64,000 nucleotides of DNA, taken from contig NZ_LT985188.1 of assembly GCF_900289045.1 (NCBI RefSeq), positions 3,658,001 to 3,722,000 on the forward strand, read 5' to 3'. Below are positions 62,488 to 64,000 of the stretch, piece after piece. The translations under genes were made by a program, and so were the position numbers. Position 1 is the stretch's first letter, and every line of letters begins with the position of its first letter. Origin of the DNA: Micropruina glycogenica. Lineage in GTDB: Bacteria; Actinomycetota; Actinomycetes; Propionibacteriales; Propionibacteriaceae. Below the pieces are notes generated by a model. That model did not search any database and was not told the DNA's origin. It saw nothing but the letters and a program-made list of their open reading frames with translations.

Positions 62488-63780
62488 ATGGCGCTATTCG
62501 GACGCAAGAAGAAGTCGCAGCCCGAGGCGGAACCCCAACAGGTGCAGCCCGACGAGACGCCCCAACCCGAACCCGAGGCGATCGGCGTGCACGAGTACCG
62601 CACCGCGCTGCTCGAAGTCATCGAGCCGTTGCCGCCGATCGGCCTCGGCGTGCTCGACGCTTTCGGCCGCCGGCTCTGCGAAGACATCGTGGCCGACCTC
62701 GACCTGCCCACGTTCACCAGCGCCGCCGTCGACGGCTACGCCGTGCACGCGGCGGACGTCGCCGAAGCCACCGACGACGAGCCGGTGCGACTGCCGGTGC
62801 TCGACTCACTGGACGACCCCGCGTACCGTGGCGCGCCCCTGCTGCCCAACAGCACGGTGCGGGTGGCGGCCGGTGCGCCGATTCCTGAGGGGGCCGACGC
62901 CGTGGTGCCCGTCGAGGCCACCGACGGCGGAGAGCACGAGGTCCAGGTGCGCACCGCCGTGACCACGGGGCAGCACCTGCGCACCGCCGGTTCTGATATC
63001 GCCGACGGCACCCTGCTGCTCGAAGCCGGCCGGGTGCTCGACGCGGGCGCCATCGGCCTGCTCGCCGAAGTGGGCCACGACAAGGTGCTCGTGCGGCAAC
63101 CGCCCCGGGTGGTGGTGCTCACTGTCGGCTCGAACCTGGTGCCGCCCGGCCTGCCGCTCGCTTCGCGCGCCCACCGTTACGACGCCACCACCACCCTGAT
63201 CGCGGCCGCGGCAAGGGCCGACGGGGCGCGGGTGTTCGCCGCGGGAACCTACGTCGACGACGCCGCGACGCTTGCCGAGGCGCTCAACGAACAGCTGATC
63301 CGGGCCGACCTGGTGGTGGTCGTCGGCGGCCTAGACGGAGCCGTGCCCCAAGTGCTGGCCGACCTCGGCGAGGTGAACCTGCACCGGGTGACGATCAACC
63401 CCGGCGGCACCCAGGCGTACGGCACGATCGGCGACGAGCACACGCCAGTGATCGTGTTGCCCGAGGGTGCGTCCTCGGCGTTCGTCGGCTACCACGCGTT
63501 CGTGCGTCCGGCCCTGCGTCGGCTGCAGGGCGAGCCGCACGACCGTCCACACACGCGCACGCTGCCCGCTCGGGTGGCAGTGCACGGCAAAGCGGCCGCC
63601 ACCGAACTGATTCCGGCGATCGTGTCCGAGCGGGGCGTCGAACCCGCCGGGGTGCCCGGCTCGGAGCTCGCCTACGACGTGGCCCGCGCCGACGCGCTCA
63701 TCGTGCTGCCCCCCGGCACCCACCTGGTGCCCGCAAACGCCGATGTGGAGGTCTGGGTGCTGACGCCACAGGCCCCATGA
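62488..63780 (+). CDS. MoeA-like / gephyrin-like protein
   Basis: 430 aa. A basic-acidic N-terminal tail (MALFGRKKKSQPEAEPQQVQ), MoeA domains 1-2 with TFTSAAVDGYAVHAADV (usual NSxMDGYA altered), APIPEGADAVVPVE, a domain 3 with VVVLTVGSNLVPPG (usual STGDEL altered), VVVVGGLDGAVPQVL, and INPGGTQAYG (usual KPGKP altered). These changes suggest it may not make molybdenum cofactor; the gene neighbourhood (5-FCL, RimJ-like GNAT) is that of the gephyrin-like division protein Glp of corynebacteria, an alternative I favour weakly. The last 4 bp overlap the next gene. Confidence 0.78.
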   Translation: MALFGRKKKSQPEAEPQQVQPDETPQPEPEAIGVHEYRTALLEVIEPLPPIGLGVLDAFGRRLCEDIVADLDLPTFTSAAVDGYAVHAADVAEATDDEPVRLPVLDSLDDPAYRGAPLLPNSTVRVAAGAPIPEGADAVVPVEATDGGEHEVQVRTAVTTGQHLRTAGSDIADGTLLLEAGRVLDAGAIGLLAEVGHDKVLVRQPPRVVVLTVGSNLVPPGLPLASRAHRYDATTTLIAAAARADGARVFAAGTYVDDAATLAEALNEQLIRADLVVVVGGLDGAVPQVLADLGEVNLHRVTINPGGTQAYGTIGDEHTPVIVLPEGASSAFVGYHAFVRPALRRLQGEPHDRPHTRTLPARVAVHGKAAATELIPAIVSERGVEPAGVPGSELAYDVARADALIVLPPGTHLVPANADVEVWVLTPQAP

Positions 63781-64000
63781 CCACCCAGCAGCAGTGGCCG
63801 GTCGAACTGAGCCACGGCCCGGTCACGCTGCGGCCGTGGCGGTTGCAGGATCGACGGGCCTGGAACGAGATTCGGCAACGCAACGCCGCGTGGACCGCCC
63901 CCTGGGACTCGACCCGTCCGCCCGACTCGATCGAGCCGCCGCTCACGTTCGCCGGCATGGTGCGCCAGTTCAATCGCCGGGCCCGGTTGGGCCAGATGCT
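63777..64000 (+). CDS. GNAT N-acetyltransferase (RimJ-like), N-terminal fragment
   Basis: Starts with ATG overlapping the moeA-like stop (ATGA) and runs off the window after about 74 codons. VELSHGPVTLRPWRLQDRRAWNEIRQRN is the beta-1/alpha-1 start of RimJ/RimL-type acetyltransferases, followed by WDSTRPPDSIEPPLTFAGMVRQFNRRAR. The CoA-binding loop is beyond the edge. In actinobacteria a rimJ-like gene commonly follows the moeA/glp gene. Confidence 0.85.
   Translation, partial: MTTQQQWPVELSHGPVTLRPWRLQDRRAWNEIRQRNAAWTAPWDSTRPPDSIEPPLTFAGMVRQFNRRARLGQM

Overview
The window is a chromosomal segment of a high-GC actinobacterium. The core gene order gpmA, phoU/senX3-regX3, carD, ispD-ispF, cysS-rlmB, the Vms1-like release factor (acVLRF1), the DUF3027, DUF3263 and DUF4032 proteins and a eukaryote-type UDP-glucose pyrophosphorylase point to the Propionibacteriales, probably Propionibacteriaceae. 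That assignment is inference from gene content. Many genes have no Shine-Dalgarno sequence; instead a TANNNT -10 hexamer ends 6-7 bases before the start codon, so leaderless mRNA is common.

Layout. 1-4.9 kb: partial SDR, phosphoglycerate mutase, HIBADH-like dehydrogenase, PhoU and the divergent SenX3-RegX3 system with a PHO-box-like repeat. 4.9-9.5 kb: lipoprotein and the fructose PTS operon (DeoR-type regulator, fruK, fruA). 9.7-21 kb: carD, then an 8.4-kb catabolic cassette (acoA-acoB-E2, glucitol-type PTS srlA-srlE-srlB-gutM, DRL-like oxidoreductase, SorC regulator) lying between carD and ispD-ispF, which are normally neighbours. 21-29.2 kb: an IS110 element with a readable bridge RNA, a Zn metallopeptidase, a DUF2207 protein, a frameshifted tetR, glyA, a P-loop kinase and repeat-filled DNA. 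29.2-38.5 kb: DedA protein, sugar ABC ATPase, DUF4032, cysS, rlmB, methyltransferase, tRNA-Thr, manA, DUF3263. 38.5-47.6 kb: second DUF2207, groEL with two CIRCE operators, MFS exporter, CutC, CDF transporter, Nudix, DUF4352 protein. 47.6-57.6 kb: membrane protein, cold-shock/DUF3027 pair, citrate synthase, purine permease, small membrane proteins, acVLRF1, IdeR-like regulator, thioredoxin. 57.6-64 kb: tRNA-Arg, UDP-glucose pyrophosphorylase, mscL, SAF protein, FmdB, 5-FCL, MoeA/Glp-like protein and the start of a GNAT.

The most interesting system is the 10.5-18.9 kb cassette. The oxidoreductase at 16583 resembles the DRL family, whose Brucella member interconverts DXP and 2-C-methyl-D-erythritol 4-phosphate (MEP). 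DXP is a methyl alpha-hydroxyketone like acetoin. A coherent hypothesis is therefore: the glucitol-type PTS imports 2-C-methyl-D-erythritol as MEP, the DRL enzyme oxidises it to DXP, and the acetoin-dehydrogenase-like complex cleaves DXP to acetyl-CoA and glyceraldehyde 3-phosphate. IspD, the MEP-consuming enzyme, is the next gene.

The second highlight is the IS110 element. It sits inside one copy of a dispersed 22-bp repeat, and its noncoding end contains guides matching both that target and the element's own ends. Several dispersed repeat families litter the intergenic DNA, and two of them have entered the coding sequence of the E2 linker.
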